From Grammothele lineata (lineage: Eukaryota; Basidiomycota; Agaricomycetes; Polyporales; Polyporaceae), in the NCBI GenBank assembly GCA_002150815.3, contig NDFF03000401.1, positions 1-64,000 on the forward strand: a DNA stretch of 64,000 nucleotides, read 5' to 3'. Both the position numbers and the translations under genes were made by a program. This document shows, piece after piece, positions 46,671 to 59,472 of the stretch. The notes under the pieces are model-generated. The model saw nothing but the letters and a program-made list of their open reading frames with translations, made no database searches and was not told the DNA's origin. Numbering within the stretch: the stretch's first letter is position 1; each line of letters starts with the position of its first letter.

Positions 46671-47787
46671 ATGAGCGCTCTAGCGCTGAGACCCACAACT
46701 CTTTCTCCAGGCTGCGACCACCGCCATCCGCAGACCACCTACGTAGGCTACCCGACACTTGCTGCGTGTGATGTCAACATGCCTCTCAGGGGAACGTCTA
46801 TGACTATGCCAAGCATGCGGCTCTCGGCCCCGCGACGTCGAACACCTGAGTGTCAGCTCTGCTGGCAAGGGATTCAGAGACGATGCGCGTCGAATCGGAC
46901 GCCCAACGACTTTTTCGCAGACGCGAAGTCGGCAGAGTTCCTGGCCGCTGCGGCGACAGAAGAGTCAATACCGAAACTCCACGGACGTCCAGAGGTATGC
47001 ATCGTTTTTATGCAGACGATCTAGCGCTGATTATTCGTAGGTTATTGTCACAGGTGTGCATACCTTGATCCATTGTTGCACAGACACCAGCTAATAATCC
47101 TATAGGACGTGCGAACGTCGGGAAGTCTACGCTCTTGAATGCTGTCCTGGGCCGACGGAATCTCCTTCACACCAGCAAATCTCCTGTACGTGCTGCTGGC
47201 CTCCTAATGCAGGGCCGAATAGGCTAACGTTTCTTCAGGGCCGCACAAAAACTTTGAACTTTTATCGAGTCGGGCCCGCACCGGGCCACCTCACATTGGT
47301 CGATGCACCCGGATACGGTGCCCGTGGCCGGCAGGAATGGGGTGATCTGTTCGACCATTATGTCAAGAATCGCCAGGAGTACGTCTCTCGGCTGGTTGGC
47401 CGACACGCGATATAGGACCTCCTGTCAACACTGACACTGTGTTCTAGACTACGACGGGTCTTCATCTTGTTCAACGCTAAGAACGGCCTCAGTGGGACAG
47501 ACAAGATGATGCTCGCCGCTCTAGACAGACGATGTGAGAAATCCGACCTTCGGTGGACGCTACAAGCGATCGTCACGAAGGTAGACAGTATCAAACACAG
47601 GGACGATCTGTTTGAAGCCGTCTGGCGTATGAAACGGGATATCATGGAGGAAGCCCCAACGTGTTTGCCTCTGCTACTGACCTCTGCACGTAAGCATCCT
47701 CACCCTGGCGTAGACCAGGTGAGGGCCAGTATCGTGGAAGCATGTGGACTAGGGCATACGGAGGTGAAGGTTGTTCGTGATGGCTAG
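46671..47787 (+). CDS. EngB/YihA-type GTPase, probably mitochondrial
   Basis: A TRAFAC-class GTPase of the EngB/YihA family, whose bacterial members assist large ribosomal subunit assembly. Exons 46671-46994, 47041-47053, 47106-47185, 47239-47378, 47448-47787; 298 aa from the first ATG. G1 is ANVGKST, G3 LVDAPGYGARG, G4 TKVD and G5-like LLTSA; the strand GHLTLVDAPGYG and the following QEWGDLFDHYVKNRQ fit this family rather than other small GTPases. The second exon is only 13 nt and encodes VIVT plus one base just before the P-loop. The N-terminal ~80 residues are Arg/Ser/Thr-rich with few acidic residues, consistent with a mitochondrial targeting sequence. The start could equally be the ATG at 46779, which would give 262 aa. 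Confidence 0.92.
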
Positions 47788-48685
47788 TATCGCATCTAGT
47801 GTTGGAGGGTTCTTTTATTGTTGATAACAGAGTGCGACTATCACTAGTGGTTTCGTGGTTTCATCCCGAGCGCGACGAACTTCTATGTCCTTCACCCGGC
47901 CGTCCACATATGTACTATAGTGATTTCCTGGCGGCTATCGCCCTCTATTGGGTAGTAATCATCTACCATGTCTGCCCTGTTCAGAACGGGGTGTAGACGT
48001 CAACGAATAATCTCCGACACTTGTCCCCGTGTTTGAACACATCCTCGACGTTCTTCCGAGGCAACTTGAGTGCCTCTAGCGCCACACCGTACTACACGCA
48101 ACGAGATCTTGTCTCGATCTGTCCTTATCGCCGCTCACGGAACCCCGTGGCCGCACGAGAGGGCTCATGGATGGATGCATGAACGAGCGAACTGACTCAG
48201 AATTATCCCAAGGAGGGAGCGCGAGAGCCGGAATACGTGGAACGTGTCTAGAGACGGCCGAAAAAGGCGGAGGGGGCTCTGAGAACGTTCGTTATCTGGC
48301 GCTCGGTGGGCGCTCGGTGGGCGGGCCTGTGACGACGCGGGAAGCGCCGGTGCGGAGACGTCGCACGTGCTCGGGCGGGGCAGCGAGGGCGCGCTCGCAG
48401 GCGGCGCCGATGACTTGAAGTAACTCGACCAGGCTCCAGCTACTCAACGCCCGCTCCCGCCCACTTCGCTCCTAACTTATTCCTCTTCGCCCTTCTACCC
48501 CGATACCTCTGCAAATCCTCACCTCGCTCTCATCGCTCCTCGACCTCGCGTCAGTTCGGTTCGCCACTCGCCGACCCGACGCCGCTTATCGTTGCGCCCC
48601 CTTCGCGCGCAACGCCCGACGAACAGCCAGGCCGTGAGGGAGTCGTCAGGACTCCCGGTCGCTGTTCGTTCGCCACCCCTGCTGT
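47788..48685. other. intergenic, promoter of IBtk-like gene
   Basis: The 3' flank of the GTPase and the 5' region of the next gene. It has a duplicated CGCTCGGTGGG string (48300-48321) and a pyrimidine-rich leader before the ATG at 48686. No other feature seen. Confidence 0.45.
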
Positions 48686-51600
48686 ATGACCGCCCTCCAT
48701 GCCTACTTCCACCAACGCAACCAGCAGGCCTTCCAGCGCCTGCTGGACCCCGCCCGGGGCCCCCACACCCACTCCGCCAGCGGCGGAGGCGGACTCAGCA
48801 CCAGCGGCGGCAAGTCCTGGTCGCGCCCCAGCCCGCTGAGCGCCGCACCCGCCGTCGATGTGAACGCGCGGGACCACCTCGGGCGTACAGTCCTCCACCT
48901 CGCCGCTTCGTCCCCGGATGCGTCCGCGCCCGAATTCGTGCGCCTCCTCCTCGCGCACCCCGCCATCAACGTGAACGCGACGGACGCGGAGAGCCACTGG
49001 ACGCCCCTGCACCGCGCTCTGTACCATGGGAATCTCGCGGCAGCCCAGCTGCTCCTCCAGCGGCCCGATATCGACATGGCCGCACGGGACATTGAAGGCT
49101 ATACGCCATTCGACCTCTATAACTCGACCATTGAAGGGACCCTCCCGGCGCACGAGTCGCATCGCGGCAAAGAGCTCTTCACCTGGGGGTCCAACCGGAA
49201 CGCCGCCCTCGGTGTTGGAGACGGGGACGATAGGACGTTCCCTGAATTAGTGTCTCTCCGTACCTCCGCCGTGGACGCAAAGGAGAATGTCGATTCTAGG
49301 TTCACGCCGATCCGAGTTCGTCAGATTGCCATGTCCAGGCTGCATACTGGTGAGTCCGTCAGCTTTAATTACGTACATTTCTTTGTTCGTGACCCCCGTA
49401 CAGTGATTGTGACAGATGAACCGAGAGGAAACCTTCGTGTATGCGGTTTTGGGAGCGGTGGACGGTGCGTTCTAGTTTTCGGCTCGATGAATTCGGTGCT
49501 CACTCTACCCTTCGTTAGCCTCGGTCCCAGTCAACACACGCAATACACCCCTATCCCCATCCCCGGCTTTACCCAAACTGTCACAAGCGTCGCAGTCGGT
49601 CAAGATCACACACTTGTCCTTACCAAGAGTGGCGAAGTCTATAGTTGGGGCCTGAACCGATTCGCGCAACTCGGCTACGTTGTTGAGACTGTCACGGGCG
49701 GTCGTGTTGAGGAACCCATCCAATCTACGCCGAGAAAGATCTCAGGAGCTCTGAGAAACAGGGCCGTAGAAGGCGTCGCCGCGTGCAAAACAGCCTCCGC
49801 ATGCTGGACGAGAGACGAGGTCTTCACTTGGGGTACGAACAATGGACAGCTTGGTAAGTTAGGCAGTCACGTCTTCTACCACTGGCCACGGTCATAGTCA
49901 CCCTTCCCTTGGTCTATACGCGCCTGTTAGCGCTACCACTGTGTCTAACAGCACTTTGATTGGTTCATGCAAGACTGACCACGATTATCTACCTTCACAG
50001 GCTATGACAGAGCTGCTCAGCCTGTACAAACCGCTCCTCGAGTAGTTTCAAAGGTCACCAGGCCCGTTCTTTCGGTGTCCATCACGGTGCGCGCTTCCTC
50101 ATGCGGGCCGCGTGCGGTCCTGACCCCGCGCCTAGGACTCTGCGATGGCGTGTCTCCTGGATACTCAAGAAGTCGTGTGCCTCTGGAATGATGGTCACTA
50201 CAAAGTCAAGTGAGTAATCTATATGCCAACGATCTCACGCATATATTGACCTAAAGTAGCTTCCCGGCATATTCGTTCCCCTCCGAGTTCGTCGCGTACC
50301 GGCCCCCTCAAGCGGCGAGCCGGAACAGCGCGAGCATCGAGAAGATAGTCAGCTGCGAAGACACGTTCGCGGCGCTGTCTTCGAGTGGAGAGTTGTTCAC
50401 GTTCGCCGTGAAATCTCCGTCCGAGGGAGCAGTAGCTGCGGGCAAGTCCCGATTCAACGTGCAGCCCCAGCGCGTGTGGGCATTGCGCAAGCAGTTCAGT
50501 GCGGTGCGAGTAAGTACAGCTTCACTGGTGTAACTGTTCATGAATACTGAGGTGTTCACATTAGGACGTCGCACTTGGCGTTGACGGGTCAATCATCATC
50601 TGCACCGAGTCTGGTCACGTCTTCGTCCGATCGCGCAACCTGAAAGCAGGGCAAGGATCATCTGCAAAGACGTTCAAGTTCCAGCGTATATCCTACATCC
50701 AACGCGTTACCCAAGTTTGTGCCAACGCGACTGGCGCATTCGCCGCTCTGCGTGGCGACTGGGTTCCCGAAGAAGTGAAGCTGGTTGGTAACCGCCTATC
50801 TCAGGATCTAGCTACGGTGCAACCGTACCTCCGTCTGGATCTCAAGAAACAGGATGAAGTCCTTGTCCCGCCGTCTCCTGATACCCTGCTTTCGCCGACC
50901 CACGGAGGAGATGAGGAAGAGGAGGATAGCACGGTGCTCAGCGACGTCAAGCAGTTAGATGCTCTCTGTTCAGTCATCACCTGGCTCAAGGAGGCTCGAA
51001 AGAACGTGGACGGCCCCACAGTTTTTGATACGAAGGCGATGCCATACGACGCCGATATCTTCATTCACGTCCAATCCTGTGGTATTGAGCTTCCGGCACA
51101 CCGCGCTGTTCTTGCAGCCCGTTCGTCACAGCTCTGTGAAGCGCTCTCCGAAGGCAAAACGTTTGGTCACACCGTGTCCAATGTCTCAGTTCAAGGACAC
51201 GTTGGTAAAACTGTCGCTCAGAAGCTCCCAAAGATCACATTCTGGGGATGCCACCCGCTCACAGTCCTCATCCTCCTGGTCTATCTCTACACCGACGAAT
51301 CCCTTGCACTCTGGGACCCTCGGATCGGCCATGCACTGGAGAAGCAGCTGCAGCAGGTTAAGGCCAAGCCTGTACAGATCAAAAGCGAGTTACAAGCGCT
51401 CTCCACCATTCTTGGTCTACAGCCCCTCTGCGACGTGCTAGACGCCCCGGTCAAACGTACACCCCAATCTACACTTACGCGTGACATGCAGCATCTCTTC
51501 TCGATGAACCAAGTAGACGGCGTCGATGTTGGCGGGCGCGCTCGTCGGCCTCTCGCGCCCGATGTGGTCTTGGAGCTCGCAGACCGGGAGGTGTTCTGCC

Positions 51601-53581
51601 ATTCAATTGCTCTGCGTTCTCGTTCGCCCTTTTTTGCGGCTTTCTTCAACGATAAGGTTTGGACGTTGAAGCGGTGGACCCCGGAGGGCACAGTCGTAAT
51701 GAATCTCCAGCACATGAAGTGGCGCGCGGTCGAGCCTGTCCTCAAGTACCTCTGTTGCGGAGGCGACAAGGAGATTTTCGATGTCGTCGAAGACGTTCGT
51801 ACCGCTGACGAACTGATCGACTTCATGTTCGAAGTCATGGCTGTTGCGGTCAGTGCTACGTTTTCGTCGAACTTGACAGACTCTCACGCCCGATCTTGCA
51901 GAACGAGCTGCACTTGGACCGACTGATGTTGATTTGCTCGTGGGTTATCATGAAGCGAGTGTGGATCAACAACGTCTGCTCCGTACTCACAGATGCGACG
52001 CACTACCATGCGACGGCTCTTATCGCACGCCTCCAGGAATACACGGCAATCAACATGGAGGTGTTCCTGGAGAGTCGCATGCTCGAGGATCTAGCGCCTG
52101 ATCTCGTCAAGCAGCTCTCGGTGTACGTTCGCTCTGAGCAGGCCCTCAAATACCCCGTCACGCGATCCACGCGAATCGTCGACAAGGCGATGGAGACCTG
52201 GGGCGATTGGCTTGCACTTCAAGACATCCCCCAGCCGATCGTGCCTTCCTCCCGCCCTGGCGCGTTCAAGGACTCGGCCAAGCTCTCTCCGCCGGGGTCG
52301 AGCAAACGTCAGACACGTCGCTCGGACGCGTCCACGCCCAGCAGTCCCATGTTACGACCAACGTTCAGTTCCAGGCCTCCCGCCGCTACGGCCATTCCGG
52401 ATGACGAGATGTTCATGATGGACGAGCCCGAGCCCGCTCAGCCCATCTCAGCTCCTGGCCCACCCTCCCGCGTCCCCAGCGGGAGCGAATCTCCCGCAAG
52501 ACAGACCGGGTGGAGGACTATCACCTCAGCGCCCAAGGTGGACATGAAGTCGATCATGGCGGAAACCTCTATCAGCAAGGCAGCTACGCCACCCAGGCCT
52601 ACCGCCTCGACGCGCGTAGCGGAGCCTCCGCGAGGCACCCCGCCCCGCCCGTCCCTGGAGTCACCAAGCAAGGTCGGCGCGATCCCCCGCATGCCGTCGG
52701 GCTCCCTCTCGAGCTCGAGCGGCCCGTGGCGGATCCCCCAGGGCACAGCCGTGCACACGCCTCCGAGTGGGTCCCCGGTGACGTCGTCGGTGGTACCACC
52801 ACCCGGCCGGGATGGGCGGATAGCCTCTAGCGGGGTCACTACACCGGCTGCTCCTGGTCCTTCTGGATCTGTCGCGTCGACGAGCACAACACGTCCTCCT
52901 CCCTCGCAACCGACGACACCCCGCAAGCCCGTCGCACCCGGCCTCGGTCCCGTGTTCACACCCACGAAGCAGGCCAACGCGTCTGCGACGTCTTCTATTC
53001 GACGCGTCTCGTAAGTTACTCTTGCTTTACAGTCCGTATCTCCACAAGCTCACCGAGCATCTCACGATAGAAGTGGCAGCGTCTGGACTCCCCCGCCCGT
53101 GCAGCCCGTCGTGCAGCCCTCCGGGTCTCCCGCAGCCATGTCCTTCGCCGCGATCCAGCAATCACAGGCGCAGGCACAGGAAGACACCTCCCCGGCGGCC
53201 AAGAAGAAGGCGCAACGCTCGCTCGTTGATATTCAGGAAGAGGAGCGGGCGCGCCAAGTCGAGCAAGACTTCCTCCGTTGGTGGACCGCCGAGGAGGAGC
53301 GCATCCGCGCCGAGGAGGCCGCGACCGCCGCGCTGCTTGCGGGCACGGGGCAGGCGCCCAAACGACCGAAGAAGGCGCGGAAGGGCAAGGCAGGTCCTGG
53401 CAGTGGCGCACCCGCCGCGGCGACGGACGAGCAGAAGCCGCGGAGGCAGCAGCAACGGCCCCAGGAGAAAGGGGCGCCAGATGCAGGACAGGGTCAAGGG
53501 AAACCTCGACGACGGCGCGCCGCACAAGGACCTACCCAGGGTACCCCCGATGACTCCCGCAGGTCAAGCATGCAGCCATGA
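48686..53581 (+). CDS. IBtk-like ankyrin/RCC1/BTB protein
   Basis: Resembles inhibitor of Bruton tyrosine kinase (IBtk) and fission yeast Btb3, which are substrate adaptors for CUL3 ubiquitin ligases. Nine exons: 48686-49349, 49404-49464, 49519-49853, 50001-50086, 50136-50209, 50257-50509, 50565-51848, 51902-53010, 53071-53581; 1458 aa. Order of parts: two ankyrin repeats (about 60-150; NARDHLGRTVLHLAASS, SHWTPLHRALYHGNL); RCC1-like repeats (about 165-540; ELFTWGSNRNAALGVGD, GQDHTLVLTKSGEVYSWGLN, DEVFTWGTNNGQLG); a first BTB domain (about 650-780; DADIFIHVQSCGIELPAHRA); a second BTB domain (about 830-920; PDVVLELADREVFCHSIALR); a BACK-like helical stretch; a long Ser/Pro-rich region; and a basic C-terminus with SFAAIQQSQ and SLVDIQEEERARQVEQDFLR, typical of the family. 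All introns are short and in phase. Confidence 0.95.
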
Positions 53582-54523
53582 TCTATGTGCTTGTGTTCGT
53601 GAATTTGACTGTGTATCCTTGGCGCCAACATGTGTCTCGCTAGAAGGTAGATTCGCATCACTACTGTACTCAGTGACAGTATTCGTCCACACATGCAAGT
53701 TCTAGGTTGACACTATGCTAATGTGCCGTGGCAGTATGCAAGATATCAGTACTATGTTTCAATACCCCGAGGGAACTCTCGCTGTTGTTCTACCGTATAA
53801 GCCAATGGAATGGTCCTTCCACCAATGTTGCGATGTCTAGGCTCAGCCTCCCTCCTTCTCAACTACAGTCATCGGAAAATTGTGCGAGAGGCGTGTTCCT
53901 GTAGTACCAGCCAGACAGTCCAGATCGAGCCAAGTAACGTCGAGCATGTTTGAGGTCGCTTCCAGCGGGTTCAGCGGCTGAGGCATTGTGCACTCCAATT
54001 CAAGTGGTGGTTACAGGTGCAGCTAGCAAACCAATGAGGATGTGTAACATGGGGTTACTCACGTTCAGCGCGGCCCTATCATCATCCCACGAATGCTTGC
54101 CGATACCTGCGACGGAAACTGTCGAGAGCGAAAAACTCCGCCTGAGACTGCGGCGATGACTGGTGACTTTCGCTAGAGGCTGTTGTGGTCCTCGAAAGAG
54201 AATCTTCCTGCTATACTCTCTGTACGCACTGGTCGTAACCTCGTCAGGAGATATTCAGAGGCGTGTGAAAACACAATGGCGCCGACATGCACTAAGCTTA
54301 GAATGCCGTGCGAAGCAATGAAATATCACAGTCTCTCCGGTACCGGTGGTTAAGTTGCCCGTGGCCGACGTTTCTGCACCTCCCCAGAAGGACCAACATT
54401 CCAGAGTCACACAAGGCAAGTCTCCAAAGGAGAACAAGATGATGAACGATACGAGATACAGTACGACAAGAATCAAGATACAAAGAGCGACACAGATGAA
54501 ACCAGCACAACGGCACTTCAATC
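53582..54523. other. intergenic between convergent genes
   Basis: Lies between the 3' ends of the IBtk-like gene and FunK1 copy B. The last ~100 bp (from about 54425) is similar to the 3' flank of FunK1 copy A (including the CGATAC-GATACAGTAC block) and is part of the duplication. The remainder shows nothing of note. Confidence 0.5.
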
Positions 54524-57500
54524 TCAACGCGAATGCTTCTGTAAGTTCAACAACCGCGCGCTCCGTCGAGGAGGCCCCTCCGGCTCCGGTCGCGCTTTCC
54601 CTTTTGCCCTCGTCTTCGGCGCCGTCTTCGGAGGTTCCGGTGGCGCGGGGGGTTCCGGTGGCGCCTTAGGAGGTTCCGGCGGTGCCTTGGGGGGTTCCGG
54701 AGGGGCTTCCTTCGGCGCGTCGCCCTTGGGCAATAGCTTTCGCTTCTTGCTCCCCGAGCTGCCACTGAGTGCTTCGGATTGATTCCAGGGCCGGGGCTTT
54801 AGACGCGTTCGGAGAGGCACGTTTGAGGGTGTGACGGTGGGACCGAATTCGAGCGTCGACTTGTAGTCATCTGGGAGACGGTCCTTGGGCTTGTCCTCCG
54901 GCCACGTCTCCATGCAGGCATGAGACTGCAGAATGAACGCGTGAAACTTGTGCATCGTCGCGTTCGTCGCGTCCCGGCGGTCCTCCTCGGTCGGCGCCCA
55001 TTTGACTTGCTTGGGCACATCGAACTTTGGGGCAACTCCCGCATCGTCGTCGTGGAACGTAGCAAACTTCACGTAAGTCTTGCGCGGCGGGGGAGTCTTA
55101 GGCTCAGTGGGGAGGGTGCGAGCAGGTGGAAGAGGGAGGGTGGCCGGCCGCGAGTCGTACTCTTTCACGGCGTAGTACGCCTGGAAGGCGCGCAGGAGAG
55201 CCCCGAGCGCATCGTCCATAGGGGAGTTGAACTTCAGCTCGGTAGCGCCGATCATGCCCGTGGCCGTCAACTTGGTGTTGGTGCTCATCGTGTCGTTCTT
55301 TAACGTGCCAACTGTGTACTTGTCTCCTTGAATAGTGAAAGCGTCGAAGAATTTCTCGAGGTACTGCCCAACGTTCTCGATGTTGGACGGGAGATAGCGA
55401 ATGGCGGACTGGAGTATCACATAGAAGAATGACTCCATTTCATCTGACACCTCAACGATCTTGCTTCCGTCCCGAAGTATCGCGACAGACAAGTTCTGCC
55501 ATGTTCCCTGATGACACCATAAGCAGATGAACAGCTGGACGAGCGCCGAAATGGGTGGTTAACGCACCGTTCGGTGAGGTTGACGCTTTCGCGCCTCCTC
55601 CCGCATGTTCTTCGCCATTTCCCAGTCCGCCAAAATACCTTGCCAATTGATACTTCGAGTGTTCCCGGTTCTCTCAACAACAGGGTATATAAGGATATTT
55701 CCGCTGCTGACATCCCGATGAAGGATTCCGAGGAGGTCCCAGGCAGCATAGTGCGCTTTTGGGATAGAAATCGTCTTAGCTACTTGTCCTCTTAATACAG
55801 ACACCCGTACTCACCAACGATACAACCCTGAACGATCGACAGGAGCTGTGCTCCGCTCGTGAACCGCTCCAGCGGAAGACAGACCTCCTTGACCACCAGA
55901 CGGTAATGTCGGTGATGCCGATGTGGGCCCGACGAGCTTTCAGTGTAATCGCTATTGACTTGACCATTGACCGACCCGCGAACGTCATCCGGAGTAGTGT
56001 TGTCTCTCTCCTTGTCGTGATCGTGGGAAGCGGCTCTTGCTTCGTCGCTGTCGTCGTGGACCCGCTTCCGCTTGGAGCCGGAGCCGGACGATTCGAGAGT
56101 AGGAACATGCGAGCGCGAGGTGTCCGGAGAAGACTTGGAAGGTGTGGGAGATGATTGGGAAGCAGAGGCAGTACGGTGATATTTCTCCCAAAGCTGAGGG
56201 GTCAGGGTAGCTTGGTCACCGATGTCACCATGACAGAGGAGGGTCGGGATATACTCGATGTTCTTCTCATTCAGCAGCGCGAGGGTGTCCCCTTCCCTCA
56301 GGACGCCCTCGTAATCCGCTCGCCACGCGTCCTTCAGCCACACGAGCTCGCCCGTACTCGAGTCCAGTGCCACGTAACCGCGAGTCCCACGACCGATCAC
56401 TCCCGCAGCAGTGAAGTACGGCTTGCATACGAGGAACTTGCGATAGCCACCCATCGCGTTGGCGTCAGGTACGCTCAATTCATATCGAGGCCAGGGGGCA
56501 GTGACCAGTGACTTGTGAAACAGCGTGCGGGCATACTTCCAGGTGAAGTTGCCGTCGGTGAGTTCATCGTCATCAATCTCGCGCTCAGTCTCGTCCATGT
56601 CAGTCGGCTGCTCCTTTCCGGCCTCGTCCATGAGCGTCCAGGCGACGTCGTCCGGTCGGATGCGCCTGGCGCTGGGATCGAAGCCGAGGCACTCGGGCGC
56701 GTGCTTGGCCAAGACAGAAATCCGCCACAGAACCTCGCAAAACCACTTCCAGTTCCTGACGTAGTCGATTGCCGGGGTGGTTGCGACTCCTGACCTGTCC
56801 CAACGGAGGACGCGGACCCTGCGGCCGATGACAAGGATCATGATGACGAACGTGCGGTGTTGGATGTCGAAGATTGTCCCCGCGTAGTGGGCAACTTGGC
56901 CGAAGACCTGCATCCGAGACTCCATCTTCGTTGTAGGTTGAAGGTATTGTGCGGAGTCGTCGAAGGGGTCGAACCCCGATTTACCCTGCTTGAACTCAGC
57001 GGGAACCACCTGGTCGGCCCAGTGAGGGCCGTTGTCTGTGGGAGCATGCTCGGAGAGGAAAAAAGCCCCGTCAATCTTCTGGCCATGGGGGTCGATGTTG
57101 GGGTCGTCGGGTTGGTGCTCAGACAGGGAGAAGGTGAGCCCCTCGGCGAAGTTCCCCTCGTTTAAGATTTGACACTATCAATCGAAATGAGCATAGTGGT
57201 GCGCACAACCAAGTGGTCACATTCCCTTACCATGATCGAGGAAATCTTCGTCTCTTTCATCTTGTTACCCTTGGAGAGGCCACGGTAGAAGGGGTTGGAC
57301 TTGGGGCAGCACCATGGGGATATAAGGGCTGCGATATGAGCGGGGATTGCGAGAACGACATTGAGGAGGTCGTTTTCGGGCATGAGGACCGGTGTCGTAT
57401 ACATGTCGTCCGCAATTTTGGCACGATACGCGTCGATATGGGGATGGCGGTCGATGATAGCAACGGATCGTTGTGCAGCCGTCGTGACTGTCTTACGCAA

Positions 57501-57566
57501 AGGAGTGGAATTCGGTCGTCGTCGTCGTCGCGGGCCAGCCCGCGTTTTAGAGGGAGTGTGAGCCAT
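54524..57566 (-). CDS. FunK1-type protein kinase, copy B
   Basis: Paralogue of 15798-18793 with the same four exons and phases: 57566-57231, 57174-55815, 55755-55568, 55507-54524; 955 aa. It shares FKQG, the RTFVIMILVIGRRVRVLRWD block, glycine loop GRGTRGYVAL, lysine in ELVWLKD, catalytic HRDVSSGN, metal-binding LADWEMA and GTWQNLSVAIL, so it should be as active as copy A. Differences concentrate in the N-terminal ~30 residues, the inter-lobe acidic insert and the C-terminal tail. The tail carries an extra proline-rich run, a heptad-like APPEPPK repeated about three times, that copy A lacks; copy A has a plainer Pro/Ser/Lys stretch there. Both end in RRSARLL plus a basic tail. Lack of an in-frame ATG early in exon 2 is not a break: the frame is open back to the acceptor. 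Confidence 0.93.
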
Positions 57567-57610
57567 GATGGCTGGAGAGGAGAGAAACGAAACATACCAA
57601 TAGTGTGTTG

Positions 57611-57620
57611 CCTTTTTATG
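57611..57620 (-). promoter_or_regulatory. TATA-like box of FunK1 copy B
   Basis: CATAAAAAGG on the minus strand, 45 bp before the start codon, identical in sequence and spacing to the box of copy A. Confidence 0.6.
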
Positions 57621-57905
57621 TGTTCTCGAGGAAATATAAGAGAGGTGTGGCCAAGGTGTGGCCAGCGAGTGGTCAGTGGCACACTAAAGCGTACGGAGAG
57701 GGTCGGAGTTTAGATGCGGTAAGCGGCAGCGAGCAGATACTGTTCTCCTACAATAAAAATTGTTTTATGAAGCACCAGAACAATGCGCTTTGGAAATCCC
57801 GGAAAGGATGGTAGTGGTCGAGTGACAAGGGTGATGTTCGGGCGCTCGCACTGGTGACCGTTTTGGGCAAGTCGAACAATCTGTGTGGCGATGACGCGGT
57901 CGGCT

Positions 57906-59472
57906 ATCGACTTCAATGGCCCCGGATGAGCTGACCAGCCGTCCTTGCTTCCCTCGCAGTACCCCTCTACTCTTGCGCTAGGTCAGATAGAGCCAACAAT
58001 GGCGTAATGCAGCACCCCACTCTAACTCACTGACTCAGGTACCGCAGCTGCGCTTGGACACGAGTGCTCAAAAAAGTGGCCCTTGAAAAACGATGTGGCC
58101 GTGGCAATCTCGGATCTCCTGACCCAATCCGATTCACAATGGGAGGAAAGGTGAATGTGATAATTCTTTAACGAGTCATTACTTCCTCCCACTGACGTTA
58201 TCTGATGATTTAGGCGACGTCTCAGTCGACGGATCTCGAATGACTTGCTGTTTGCGCGCACGCCGATCACAATGAGCAACATTGGCTGGCGGTACTTAGA
58301 TTTCCCAGCCAAGTTTGTCAGCTATCGTCATACGAATTCAGGACTGAGAGTGACAAGGTGAGTCGTAGCGTTTCAGTTGCGAGCGTACTTCTAATCGCGA
58401 CGGGCCACGTCTTTCACGACTAATCAAAGGATCACATCTAACACAACAAGTCCTCGGAGGTAACATATGGTACTCGCGTTAACTTGAGGGTTCTGTACTT
58501 ATTCCGTGCTGTTGAGAAAGTCTGGGATTCTTTACTACGCTCACACTTTCAAGTTTTCATTTTCGTTCCTCCATTGAAGCAATCTAAAACTTGAAGGCGG
58601 TGTCCAAGAGCGAAACAATCGGGAGTACCGGTTTCCCTGTACAGTGATGGCCGCGCCGTGGTACAAAAACAGCATGACGGGGCGGATACGATTGACGTGT
58701 CCGAAGAGACAGTGGTACAGCGGCCGCGGGCGAGTGAGCACTCGCTCACCCAGCCCGGCCCGTTCATCGACATCCTCCGAACCATCAGAATCGTGTGCAG
58801 CCTTTCTAACATCATGGGTCGGGCGAGTCCGTTATCGCAGACTGTAGACGGACCACATCTTCGACTATAACAACGACATACAGACGACAATGAGCACACG
58901 AGTATGCAAACGGGCAGTTAGGGTACAAGCAAGCGGAACTCAGGGCGGACATGAGCAGCTAGGAAACAGATACCGATATATCGATCCGAGACAAGACAAG
59001 ACGAGACTAGGAACGTGGATGTGAGTACCGTACGTGCAAGCAATGTCCCGGGAGTCACAATTCCGTGTAAATGTACATGCGTGACAGGAGGAGAAGGAAT
59101 AAATAGGGTGTATTGAAATCAACCGTGGACCTCTGCGGGCAATCAACGCCATGGCGAGGTCAAGCGTACAGCACCATTATCTGCGTATATGTTAGGAGGA
59201 GAGTCTTCAAGCGGCAGCACGAGCGCGACATGCCAAGTAGGCTTGCTCGGTTGCCGCTACCGCGAGAGGGATATCAGCCAGAATGCAGACCAGCAGGATG
59301 CGACTTGCGACGCCACCCATTGCCTCCCAGACCTCTCTTGAAATTCTTGATAGTAGGCTTGGGCAAACGCGGCACGTAGACTAGGGCCGGGTACTCTTAC
59401 GCCAAGGCTGCTTGGTTGGTCTTGGGTGGCGCCGTCCAATTCGCACCTCCACTCTCCACCCTCATCTCACGC
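57906..59472. other. intergenic, possible gene relic
   Basis: No gene called. A plus-strand frame from about 58590 to 58870 contains protein-like pieces (GVPVSLYSDGRAVVQKQ, GPFIDILRTIRIVCSLSN) but has no start, splice partners or known domain. It may be a decayed exon. The right end lies beyond the Opi1-type gene's stop and probably contains its 3' untranslated region. Confidence 0.4.

Noticed and set aside
57010..57174. Apparent 5' truncation of FunK1 copy B
   Set aside because: The main frame lacks an ATG near 57009, which suggested a break, but it is open back to the acceptor at 57174 and joins exon 1 in phase, exactly as in copy A.
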